Shown here one piece after another: positions 24,901 to 34,800 of a stretch of 64,000 bases of DNA (positions are counted from its first letter, which is position 1; every line of letters begins with the position of its first letter). Source of the DNA: Saitoella complicata NRRL Y-17804. Taxonomy: Eukaryota > Ascomycota > Saitoellomycetes > Saitoellales > Saitoellaceae. The stretch is from contig NW_017567001.1 in assembly GCF_001661265.1 (NCBI RefSeq), forward strand, positions 186,001 through 250,000, given 5' to 3'. A program made the translations under genes and the position numbers. A model generated the notes under the pieces. That model saw only the letters and a list, made by a program, of their open reading frames with translations, was not told the DNA's origin and ran no database searches.

Positions 24901-25487
24901 TTTTCCTGCGGAGAGGGGACGATTCGCGCTTCGCCGTCAGTGATGTCGATGATGCCGCCGTTGAGTTCGGATGAGAGCGCACGGGCGAAAATTTCGTCGC
25001 GGCGTTCCTGTTCTTCCTTTTCTTTGCGAATGTTGTAAGCTTCGATAGCAGCAAGGCTGATGTCATCGTCGCCGGCGTTGGCATGGAACACTGCTCCGTT
25101 CGCAGTACCAGTTCCCTCTTCGCCATCAATCTTCTCCTTCTTGGCTTCAGGTTTGTCGTCGTCCGAACTCAACGCCGTCTCCTCGATCCTCCTCTTGTCT
25201 CCAGCGCCGTTCACCTCCGTCGCTGTCGCTGTCGCCGGCGTCGACGCAACACGTCCCTCCAAGACTGCCAGCCTCACCTCACACGCCTGCATCTGTTCCC
25301 GTAGATTCTTGACGCGCTGTGCATACCGCGGCGAGAACTTGTTCGACTTCTCAATAAGGTTTTGGTATACGGCGGTTTGCTCCTTGATCAGATCAATCTC
25401 CTGAGAAATTTTAGGATCCAGCATTACTGCTGCAACCGACGGCGATGGCCGAATAGCGGATTGTATGCTGGCTATCGTTGGTGACAC
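21936..25487 (-). CDS. ULS1: SNF2-family ATPase with RING finger, ULS1/RRP2-like
   Basis: Single exon of 1183 codons. An N-terminal coiled-coil-like segment is followed by two SUMO-interacting-type motifs, GIIDITDGE (about 178-186) and GVIDLTNDSD (about 317-326). The ATPase core has Walker A DMGLGKT (511-517), DEAQ (644-647), a C3HC4 RING inserted before lobe 2 (Cys854 to Cys905, with CGHFFC), and motif VI QAIDRAHRIGQTR (about 1115-1127). An acidic then Lys-rich spacer separates RING and lobe 2. SNF2 plus RING plus SIMs is the arrangement of the SUMO-targeted ubiquitin ligase/translocase family (yeast Uls1, fission yeast Rrp1/Rrp2), which acts on SUMOylated chromatin proteins. RAD5 would have a HIRAN domain, which is not seen here, and RAD16 differs at the N-terminus. 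Confidence 0.9.
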   Translation of the reverse strand: MSPTIASIQSAIRPSPSVAAVMLDPKISQEIDLIKEQTAVYQNLIEKSNKFSPRYAQRVKNLREQMQACEVRLAVLEGRVASTPATATATEVNGAGDKRRIEETALSSDDDKPEAKKEKIDGEEGTGTANGAVFHANAGDDDISLAAIEAYNIRKEKEEQERRDEIFARALSSELNGGIIDITDGEARIVPSPQEKSQEEADAVLARRMQEEFGQNRWAPQGPQMSVDDLPSMPNMPSQAKKHGTIDGYWGEREERVERNPMLLGRGVVKPEPLDHGEGSSMRSMTDIANSLIKREPAPWHAFGNGNGESSRGLAGGVIDLTNDSDSPPPVVKYSMASSIAWAMDYVAQAIAKVAPYNPALAQQMRNNRAFAESMAKGIHSSKLPRPYEHFGRAAQVAPPGLVMDRPRGMGSDAIGTAMNYLSGLTSDQITAGEGLPAGGMHMLEELTGTSKNELLDLLNNINADEDLKMEDREGTPGGLKPTLMEHQKVGLTWLKKMEASKNMGGILADDMGLGKTVQTLALIVANRSEDEACKTTLVVAPVALLRQWYDEIKEKTNCNPRLKVYLHHGNDRRHVHWREFARYDIVLTSYNLIGNEWKAVQKYEDRVSELLEAAEGATLTEGQLPLRPKAPFFDGTWYRIVLDEAQMVKNSNTNGSKGVCDLKAMYRWCLSGTPMQNSVEEMHSLIKFLRIKPYNQADRFRRDFSRPLKNGYTSDKKAAMTKLQTLLKAIMLRRTKTSTIDGKPILQLPPKTIEMVHPVFSEDELDFYKQLESKAQVQVSKYLKAGTVGKNYSNILVLLLRLRQACDHPYLLGDRGSSIDELVEIDEETAIKLAKSLAPDVVERLLAEDTFECSVCMELPQEALVIHPCGHFFCRECIVSICETQSAEAIAAGDEGRKGKCPTCRGVLDTKKLVSLNKIREIHGSALGSESQAMDDLLGLKGDDDDEDNWGSQAEESDGEFDDMKPKKSKGKGKAKAVEQPKKKKSRKNQHKEWLEEIKKAGSWYSSAKIDKCVEILIETRGNDYTEKSIVFSQFTSFLDLLEFELCKHGFDPIRYDGSMNAGQRTAAISEFKQSHEKTIFLCSLKAGNVGLNLTQASQVIMLDPFWNPYVEDQAIDRAHRIGQTRPVKVHRLTIQGTVEERVLTLQDKKRTLIEAAFDPQALKSIGRLNVRELAGLFGINV

Positions 25488-26158
25488 GGGATTCGCCTCC
25501 GCGATAAGCTGAATGAATGCTATCGTTCTGTAGGCCGCAGAGAGAATAAAGACCGATAGATAGGCACCTGATACTCTTGTGACAATGCCTATTAGACCGC
25601 ACTGGCCAACGTGACTTTATCTCCTTGGTGGTGAGTTTAACGTTGGACGCGTTCCCGGCCAGCAGAAGGTTGCATTCAGGTGCATCCGCAAGTTTTAGCG
25701 GTGGCTAAGTCAACGTTACACCTCAAGCGGGTCGAGCGTGCCGAAAGCGGCAATTCTGGTACGCGCAGCGCAGAAAAGTGCAACACCAAGTGCAACGACA
25801 GAGACAGGCCATGACGATTCCGCGACGACAGGAGGTGATGGATCGAGTCCACTGAGATCGAAGAGCTTATGGATTAGCGCAACTCGACGAAAAATGTTCG
25901 CTCGAGCTCTGCTCTTCGAACTTCCACCCAAACCAACCACTCCTCTCTACACCGAGTATACGGACCAACGGTCTCTCAACCACTCTCGATCTGTACAAGC
26001 ATCCATAAAGCTCTACTACAACCATGTCTTCCCTTCTTGCTTGTCTTATCACCAGTGTTGCCCCCAACAGCCGTGCCGCTGCTCGCATCTTCTTCGACCG
26101 TGACTAAGGTGTCGCTGAGAAGGAGTTCCGCTCCCAGAAGAAGAACTTGTGCCACACG
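25488..26158. other. Intergenic region
   Basis: This is the shared 5' flank of ULS1 and the plus-strand locus that follows. An ATG at 26024 opens a 27-codon frame ending at 26105 in the same frame as the downstream 26159 frame. No other feature is supported. Confidence 0.4.
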
Positions 26159-27233
26159 ATGCGTGGCTCTGCTCGCAACAGATATCAGCCTGCTGTCAAA
26201 GCTAAGCCTGCCGCTGTCAAGAAGCCTAAGCTTGAGATCACCTGTGAGGCTACCGCCTCTGAAGAGGTCAAGAGCCGCAAGCTTCGGCACTGGGCGGAGG
26301 ATATCACTCTTACCAAGGACGACATCTTAGATGACACAAAATGGGATTACTTCCAAGAAGACATGGTTGTCGGAGCTCGGCATGTTCGACAACGTATTGA
26401 GAGATTGTCGAATATGCCGTACCCCTACGAGATCAACAACCGTCTCTCCGCCTCCGCAGCTTACAAGGTGCTCTGCATCCTCGAAAAGCAAATGGAAACC
26501 GACCCCAACACCCCGATGAGGGCCGAGTTGCAGTACTTTGAAAAGAAACGAGAGGCTACCACCACGACCACCGCCGCTGCCACGCTCAAAAGGGAGAAGA
26601 GCCACCAGAAGTCCATCTCCGCCGCCACCGTTCTCACCGCCGTTCTTCGCCGCGCTGAAGCAGGAGAGGGAGCATAAGAGGGCCACCTCCGCTTCTGCTA
26701 TCCTTCTCGCAATGCAGACGTTTCAGGAGTACGTCGACGAGCGCACCGCCACTGTCCCCGCCGTCCTCGCCATCCCCGCCGTACCGAAGGAGGACAAGCC
26801 CATGAGGACTGGAGTTCGGCAGCCGGATGAGGAAGAGCGGTACAACCTCGCCACTCCTCACACCTACATCCTCATCCCCCGCACTCCCATCCTCGCCTCC
26901 GCTCCCGTCGCCTTCCCTGCCCCTCTCCCTACTCCCCCCGCCTCCGACCGCGACAGTGAGTCCATTACGGATATCTTCTTTCCCTTGGAGAACGTTGCTG
27001 GGGAGTCTGTCCTCGATACGATCCAGAAGCCTCTCAAGCACGAGACTCGTCTTGCGATCAAGGCTGAGCTCAAGGAGGACCGCAAGAATGGGCGCAAGGC
27101 AGTGAACGCTAAGAGGACGAAGCGCTACGAGGGCAACTTCGAGCTTAAGTCCTGCCTTAAGAAGGGATGTGAGCTTAGTTTGAGGAGGAGACCAAGGAGT
27201 GGAAGAGGTGGTACTACTAAGTTCACATTGTAA
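26159..27233 (+). pseudogene. Uncharacterised locus with two overlapping coding-like frames
   Basis: One frame runs 26159-26677 (173 codons, from MRGSARNRYQP, Lys/Ala-rich then acidic with WAEDITLTKDD). A second frame, open from 26538 to 27233, overlaps it and continues with ALKQEREHKRATSA, TFQEYVDERT and a Lys/Arg-rich end GTTKFTL. Both have protein-like composition and C-ending codons. No intron with a plausible donor and branch point joins them around 26600-26680, so the locus is either a gene with a frameshift (true or sequencing), two overlapping small genes, or a decaying pseudogene. A same-frame stop also separates the first frame from an upstream ATG at 26024. No family was recognised. 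Confidence 0.35.
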
Positions 27234-27461
27234 GGCGTCCCGAATGGGTCATGAATTTTTCTTTTTGGGTTCTGCGTTTGCTGTTTGTTGCATTAATGTT
27301 GATGGCCGTTGGCTTGGAGTTCTTCGTTTTCTACTGTACTAAATCATAATATTTAATCAAACGTCGTTTCATTAAGAATTGTCCAGTCCTAATCGTACAC
27401 TACAAGAAGCATTCCCACTCCGGGGGTATACATAATCATACAGTCCCTTCCGTTTCACACT

Positions 27462-28589
27462 CTACTTCTTACTCCCACCAGTCTTGCCCTGCTCCTTATC
27501 CTCCTTCTTCTCAGTCTTCTTCGTCTCCTTCTCATTCTGGTCCTTCTTCTTCTCCTCATCCAACTCCTTGTCCGAGGGCTTCATCCCCTCCCCCTGCACA
27601 TCAGCCTTCCCATCATCCTTAGGCTTATCAGGCCTCTCCTGACCCCTCTCACCCTGCTTGACCTGCGTCTGCGACTTGGGGTTCTGAGGGTGCTCACGTC
27701 CTTCAGCAACGTCAAGGTTCGCCCACTCCTCACTCCTGTACTTCTTGAACTGCTCAATCGCTCCAGGGTCAGCAGCCTCAGGAGACCTCATCCAGCCCTT
27801 GGCAAGAAGGGTAAAGAGAATCGAAGAACAAACAACAGCAGTGAGCATGAAGCGGTACTGTGCGTACCACCTCGGGGTATACCCACGCTTTGTCATGGCG
27901 GAATCGATGGCGTACATGACCGTAAACCCAACAAATTGGGTGGACAGAGCAAACTGCGCCGGCAACATCACAGTAGGCCATGCGATCAACGTAGGCGCAA
28001 CTCCAACAGCATACCTCAACCTCGAGGGTGCATCACCATACTTCGCAAACTCCAACCCCCAGTGAATCGCTCCCAAGAAACTCAGAATACAAGCACCATA
28101 CCCAATCTGGATCGGCTCCAAAAACGCCAGCAACTGGTGAGCGACAGATGGGTCAATCATCATCTTCTGCGCCACGTCTCCGATCTCCGTAATCTTGCCC
28201 GCGGTCTGAATATCCCACCCACAATAGAGTGCAGCCAGGGAGGTTACGACATACGGAATCGTACCAGCGACACCAGCCAACTGCGCATCCCGGGGAACAC
28301 CCTCAAAGGTAGCAGCGACGGCTTTGACGTCATCCTTAAGCGCATCGACAGGATCCTTCCTGGTGTTTGAAGCGGTACCGGTAGTCGCGGAGTCGGGAAT
28401 CTTTGGATCCCATTTCTCCTTCGTCAAATCAGAAGTAGCGTCCTTCTTGTTCAAGGCAGGGAACGATTGAGCGAATGGCCTGACGGACAAGGCAGGCACC
28501 TGGCGCCCAATCCAACCAGCTTGGCGAAGGAAGGGAAGACGAGCGTTAACGTTGATCGTGCGAAGCGACTGTCGAGGAAGCATTGTCAA
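27462..28589 (-). CDS. DUF3429 / TMEM69-like mitochondrial membrane protein
   Basis: Single exon of 375 codons. The N-terminus (MTMLPRQSLRTINVNARLPF) is basic and acid-free, a likely mitochondrial presequence. The centre has about five hydrophobic segments, including VAGTIPYVVTSLAALYCGW, GACILSFLGAIHWGLEF and APTLIAWPTVMLP, the pattern of the DUF3429 family (human TMEM69). The last ~90 residues are highly charged (KKDQNEKETKKTEKKE) and presumably face a soluble compartment. Biochemical function of the family is not established. It lies on the same strand as VPS13, 290 bp downstream of the VPS13 stop. Confidence 0.85.
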   Translation of the reverse strand: MTMLPRQSLRTINVNARLPFLRQAGWIGRQVPALSVRPFAQSFPALNKKDATSDLTKEKWDPKIPDSATTGTASNTRKDPVDALKDDVKAVAATFEGVPRDAQLAGVAGTIPYVVTSLAALYCGWDIQTAGKITEIGDVAQKMMIDPSVAHQLLAFLEPIQIGYGACILSFLGAIHWGLEFAKYGDAPSRLRYAVGVAPTLIAWPTVMLPAQFALSTQFVGFTVMYAIDSAMTKRGYTPRWYAQYRFMLTAVVCSSILFTLLAKGWMRSPEAADPGAIEQFKKYRSEEWANLDVAEGREHPQNPKSQTQVKQGERGQERPDKPKDDGKADVQGEGMKPSDKELDEEKKKDQNEKETKKTEKKEDKEQGKTGGSKK

Positions 28590-28879
28590 CTGAGTAAGCG
28601 TACGATGTTATCGATTATCAGATGGATCGATTGTCTGGATGTCAGTTGTCCTTATGTAGGATCAGCCGGAAGGGTCGGGACTCAGCCATCTTGAATTCAT
28701 CACAGAGATTGGCAGGTCCATGTCATGAGCGCCGGATCTGCGTGAAGTGACGTAAATCCTACACAGGCGGATCGACGTAGGAACCCTCAATTTAGGTCAG
28801 AGATAAGGCAGAAAAATACGTGATATTAAACTCCTGAAGTATATGGTATAACTAAAATTGCACTCGTCCTATCTTAAGC

Positions 28880-31800
28880 TTATCGTGCAACCCGGTGCTT
28901 GTGGTGGGAGTTAAACTCAGCAACCGCAACTCCAATCTTCTTCTTCAAAAAGTCCCTGGCGCTCTGCTCTGGGATCGGAACAAAAGGTCCCTGAACTCCT
29001 CCCTTAAGAATGAGCGACAGCCCGTTCTTCTCAATTGAGATCGTCTGCAGATCTCGCAACGAGATATCCCACTCCGTAGTCAACCGCCGGGAACGAACAA
29101 GCATGATCCGGTTGTACGTAACCATAACCACGAGCTCATGCGAAGGTAAATCGACATGTGCAAGATACTCCTCGTCGAAGAACTTCCCATTGCTCAGCTG
29201 CTTCAGCCACTGCTGCCCAATAGCCTCACGCTGCGAATACGGCCGCACGACTCCATCACGGCCGATATACCGTGGGACGCGGACACGATCAATTGCATTC
29301 TCGTCAAACACCGTAGTGGTATTCCTGATACCTTCAGTGACATTGCTCGCAAGATCGAACACACCGATCATGGGCTTCGTCGCCATACCGACAAGACCTC
29401 GCCCGATACCCTTGAACAGACCACCTGCACCGCCCTGCTGCAGACCCTCCATGGGTTTCGTGACAATACCAGTCGCACCGCTAGCAACACTCCTCACAAA
29501 AGAGTCAGCGCCCGCAGTGACGCCAAACAACGCATGCTTCGGCCTGTTGCGGATACGCGACATACGCCTGCTATCCTGGAACTGCTTATCCATCGTCGCA
29601 GCAGCCAATCCCTTCGAGATAGAGCCAGTAAACTTGGAAACACTGTCCGTCACACCAAAGACAGTCTTCTTGACAAGACTAGCCGTACCCTTCGCGAGCC
29701 CGATTCCAAGATCCTGAGGTCGATCACTCATGACGAAGCCCTTATACGGCTCATAAAACACATCGGCCACACCAGAACTGATGTTCGTAAACAACCCAAC
29801 AGGGTTACCAAGGAAATCAGCAGACCCAAGGATCTTGTGTACCTGATACAAGAACTGATCACCATAGTGCTTCGTAAAGCGTTGAACTAACATTGGGGTA
29901 GTCACGCGCAAGTTCTCCATCAACAATCCATCCAAACGGACAGGTGCATCGTTGATGTTACCAAGCGCCATCGTGAGCACGTTCAAAAAGAACATCACAG
30001 GGTTATGCGATGTCGTCCTATCCTCAGCATTGACGCGCTCCGTACGGACGAACGACAGATTGAACTGTGCCGGCTGGATATGCAAGATCTCGAAGAAGAG
30101 ATCCATGCCAGACGCATCAGACTTTGGCTGTGGAATCGTCAAAGTATCATCACAAAGCTTTCCTTCGTTCATCTCAGACCAGGTCGCGCCAGGAACCTTC
30201 GTAAAGTCCAGAAGCGCGAACAAGAAATCCTCGTCCATCTCCATGCTTAGTTCTTGCAACAGCATAGTCGCATACTTGATGAAGATGACACCATGCGCAT
30301 CATCCTTCACCCGCTGAATTGCAGCTTGAAAGATAGGATGCTGATCCATCTCTTTACCCGTAGTCGGAACCTTTGTCGGATAAAGGATGATGGGGTAGAT
30401 ACCACCGTACAACTGATTATCAATCTGGATCCACTTACACATGGCGTTGAACGATTCATGAGAGGGCGACTGAGCATATTTGAGCTCGATCCCTCGGAAA
30501 GTGAGATAAGCCAGCTCGTGGAGACGACTATTGATTAGCGACACTCCAATACCCTCCAAGCGGACCTGAATCTTGGTGTTGACATGGGTGTTCGCCTCAA
30601 TCAAATCAAAGTCATTGACCGAGTCCGTTTCACTGCGCAAAGAGGTTCTAGACCTCGAGAAGCTCTCCCTCGGTCTGTACCTACTCTCCTGCTCCACATA
30701 GTCTGACAAGTAGAGCACGTAGGTCGGACCCTCAGCAACAACATTGATCTCGATCTTCTTATCGGGCGTAAGTTGCATGGGTCGAAGGTTTCCAATCTCC
30801 TCCAGCCTAACAGGGCGTACGCGGTTGTTCGCAGAAATTATCAGGAGTTTATCCCGAGCAGCAGGGTAATCCCATGCGTACGGCATCTCCGACTTGTCGA
30901 CTATCTCGCGCACTTTTGTGCCGCTCTTCGGCTTAAGATTCGCGCGATTCTCCTCCGTGAAGTTTGGATCAGCCTGCCAGAACTGGAAAACGGTACTACT
31001 GTCATTTCTGATCACAATCGGCCAGCGACTAGGAGATTCGAAGCTAAAGCCGACGAAGACGGTAGCATTCTCCATGTTTACATCGCTTCTGACAAGTTCC
31101 TGATGGTTGTGCTCCTTGTTCAGCTTCACATGCATGTGTCCAAGATCTTGGATACTGATGGGCGCAGACCACTCAGAGTTGATTCCGGGGAAGCAGAGAC
31201 TGAGTTGCCTTGATGCATTCGAGTTGACGAAGTACAACGGAGCAATCTCGCCTGATTTCAAGGTCATGATCTTTGTCGACCCAGGCTCACGCATGTTAAG
31301 CGTCTCGGGAAGGTTGTTCTTCAAAACAAATCTTGGTGTCAAAGTGATGACCTTGGTCAGCTTGTACTTGCCCTCACCAGCGGCCACGCTGATACCAACA
31401 TGGATCTCCTGGCTACCACTCGCGGCAGGAATGACGGCTTCAACAGCACTGCCGATCGCTTCGAAACTCTGCGGCTTACTCCATGCCGAATCACCAACCT
31501 TCAGAACAGCCCGGTTTCCGCGTTCATCTGTGTGGTAAGAGAACATGTACGGAATAGCCGACTTGGTGCCATCAGATGATCGGAGCTGACCAGCTGCAAC
31601 ACGGGCGGACTGGAGGAAGGACTTTGACTTCACCTGGACATCCAACCCAGTCTTGTTGAGGATGATGTACGGGCAGTATACTGACGCACGGTAAGCCCCA
31701 CCGGAGTTAGGGATCTCGGTGTACTGAATACGGAGGTGAAGCTTCAAATCCTGCTTGTCCGCAAGAACAAGCTTGGATTCCAAGCGATACTCCTCTGTAT

Positions 31801-34800
31801 CAGGGCTGTTCACGATGGCGAAAGTACTAGGCTTGTAGACCTGGTCTTCCATATCCACGGACAAAAGCAGGAGATGCGACTTCTGAACAACATGAACAGG
31901 GCTTGTTCCACCCTTGCGCAAGAAGTTCGTCCAATCCTCCTTACTCTGCTTGTCATAGATTCGGTACGTGAAGTCAAACGGAAGCAAGTTTTGAATCTCA
32001 ATTGGCGGACTGAGACGAATGGTCATGTAGGGGTTAATCTTGGTGAATGGATCGCTGCTGTCAAAGTCGGCGAACGCATGGAAGTTGAAGGGCGGAGGTT
32101 GTTTTCCTTCCTCCGTGATGGGATCAAGCGACTTGCACTGGATGTTCTTGGTGGCGTTCTCCAGCATCTGAGTCCATACCAACGTTTCTGTAGACCAAGC
32201 GTAGTTCAAGCCTGGATCCGGCCTCAAACGGAGCCTTTGAGTGTACGCTGCTTTGATGGATGGGGAGGCGCTATCACCAGGCTTCAAGGTGTACACCTTC
32301 TGAGCGTAGTTGCCGCTGTCACCCAAAACCATCATTTGGATAGGGACCTGGGTGTTGTTCACGATGGACAGCGGAGAACGGAAAGTGATATACTTCACGT
32401 TGTCTTCACCCAGTTCCACCGCACAAAGGAGATGGTACTTCTGCTGGTCGGGATGCAACTGGTACAGCGACTCACCCTCACGTGTAATGCGTACTTTCTG
32501 AATAGTGTCCCAGGAGGTACCTTCTAACTTGACGCTGACGGTGTTATTTTCAGCATCACCGCGAATGTTTTCACGCATGCGTTGCCAATCTTCGAACCGC
32601 CAAGGAACTTCGGCACTGTCCTCGATCCTGACTGCAGAGCCGTGCTCTCTCTCCGCTGCACCGGCATCTGCCCAAACATTGATGGTGTGGCCTGTTTTAT
32701 TGCGAATTCTGTAAGGCGCATCTGTACCCCGCGGCTTGCTGAGAATATCCTCCTTAGGCTGTGACATGTACTCGATGACCTTCGATGCTGTAGCAATCGT
32801 CTTAGATGTCACAATCATTTCCATTCGCTTACGCGAGCTCAGGTCTATCGTCAAGCAGTCAGGATTACTCTTTCGTGCCATGTGGAACGTCGCCTGCCAA
32901 GGCTCCAACAGAGGCTCCCAGTGTGAGTTGGAGAAGTTGTAGATGTTGATGTAAGTCTCAATATTGGTATCCATCGCCAAATCGCCGGACCAATCTCTTA
33001 CGTTCACATCGAACTTCTTCACGCAAAGGTCCACCATCGGCAACTCATGAAGATCACCAATGAGCACAAGCCTCAAGCCGTCGATACTAGCTTTCAATAC
33101 CTCACGCTTGATGACGAATGCAGATTCATCTGAATCTATTGATTGGCGCTGTGTTGTGCTTGAAGTAGTTCGCGTTCTGTAGGACGTGGATGGCTTCCTC
33201 GAGGCAGCCGTTAGCACATTGCCACTAGCTGTACGTTTTCGAAGACCAGCAGAGGCTCCGCCTAGTGACAATGAGCGAGATCGCTTGCGAGCATCATCTG
33301 TAGCCTGACCTCCTTGTAAGAGCTCCGAAGCCTTGCTGATAATTGCGACAGCAAGCAGGATATCGTGCAATGAGACACGCAAAACCAAAGGCTCGATATC
33401 GATGTCGATGCTTGTAAGACGCTGCTGTAGATCGGACCCCCTGTCATCCATAGCAAACCGCATATTGAAGTCATCTACAATTCGTAGTCTGTTCTCTTCC
33501 GGTATATCCATGCGACGAAGATACATGCCCATTTGGTCCACCGACAGAGCCATAATTCCTTCTTGGGCGATGATAACCTGCTTCATGCTGAGTACGATGG
33601 CTTCAGAATTCGCGATGGCAGAGTTGGCCAATAGGATGACTGCTGCATCGACGACGTTGACGCGGAATCTTAGATTCATACCGCCTTCGTCCTTGGACGC
33701 TGCCGCCGGTTTCGGTGCGTTCTTTCCGAATGTCTTCTGCGAAGTACCTCCAGTCTGAGCAAGTTGTGTAGAACTAGCATCCGTGCTTGGGAAGGCTTCT
33801 TCGATTTGCATGTCAACTGCTTCTGAAACCCCTGCACTGTCCGAGAAGGCCGATAAGAAATAGTCCTTCAAGGCGAATATATACTCCAGAGAGAAGATGA
33901 TCTTGGGACTGTCAACAGTGAGAATAACCACCATGTTTTTGTCATCTCCACCTGACATGGTCACGGAAGCCATGAATTGAGAACCACCATGCGTCACGGC
34001 AGGAATCACTTCCCGGAATTTATTCGCCTTGTCCTTGCGAGTGTCTTTGACTGTGAAAGACTTAAGGCGCACCTCGGACTCAATTGAACCGTCTGTAAGC
34101 ATTCTCATCTTGACGTGCGTTTTGTACAGCCTGAACTTCGACAAAGTAGAGCGATCAATATCGTCGAAATTGTGGGACTCGCTGCTCTGGAAAATCTCGA
34201 GACATACGGTATTAAGGCTGAAGACGAGGTCGAGCTTTGACCATGTGGTAATACGCTTCCCATCTTCGGTGACAGCACCTAACTCCGGGGCCATATCAAC
34301 CTTAGTGGATGCAGATTTCTCAGTCGGGGTGCTGGGATCAACATCTTCGTCTTCCTCCAGCTCGACAAGTTCCGAGTCCTCATCTTCTGGCTCCGAAGCG
34401 AATGCACGCGGGATTGATTGAGCTAACTCCATGAGAAACTTATACTGCGTCTCAGTCAAACGCATGTTGAGGTCAGACATGTGTCCCTGGACTTCCACCT
34501 CTGGCCTCTTTGAGTTCGTGATGTGTTCTTCGTAAACCACGTTGAAGGTGATATCTGCATCTTCGATCATGTCAAGCTCCTGCTTGCGTTCATCGATGTA
34601 GAGTGCGGATCCAAGACGAATCGACCGCAGGCCAGCTGCAATCTTGTTCACAATTGGTGATCCTTCCTCCTCTTCATGAAGGGGCGCAAACTGGTTCTTC
34701 GCATAGATTTCACCCAGGTTCGCAATGATCAAGTCCTTATACAGACCTGCAGTAATATCCAAACGTGGAAAAACCACAATGGGTGTCCGGATCAGAATAT

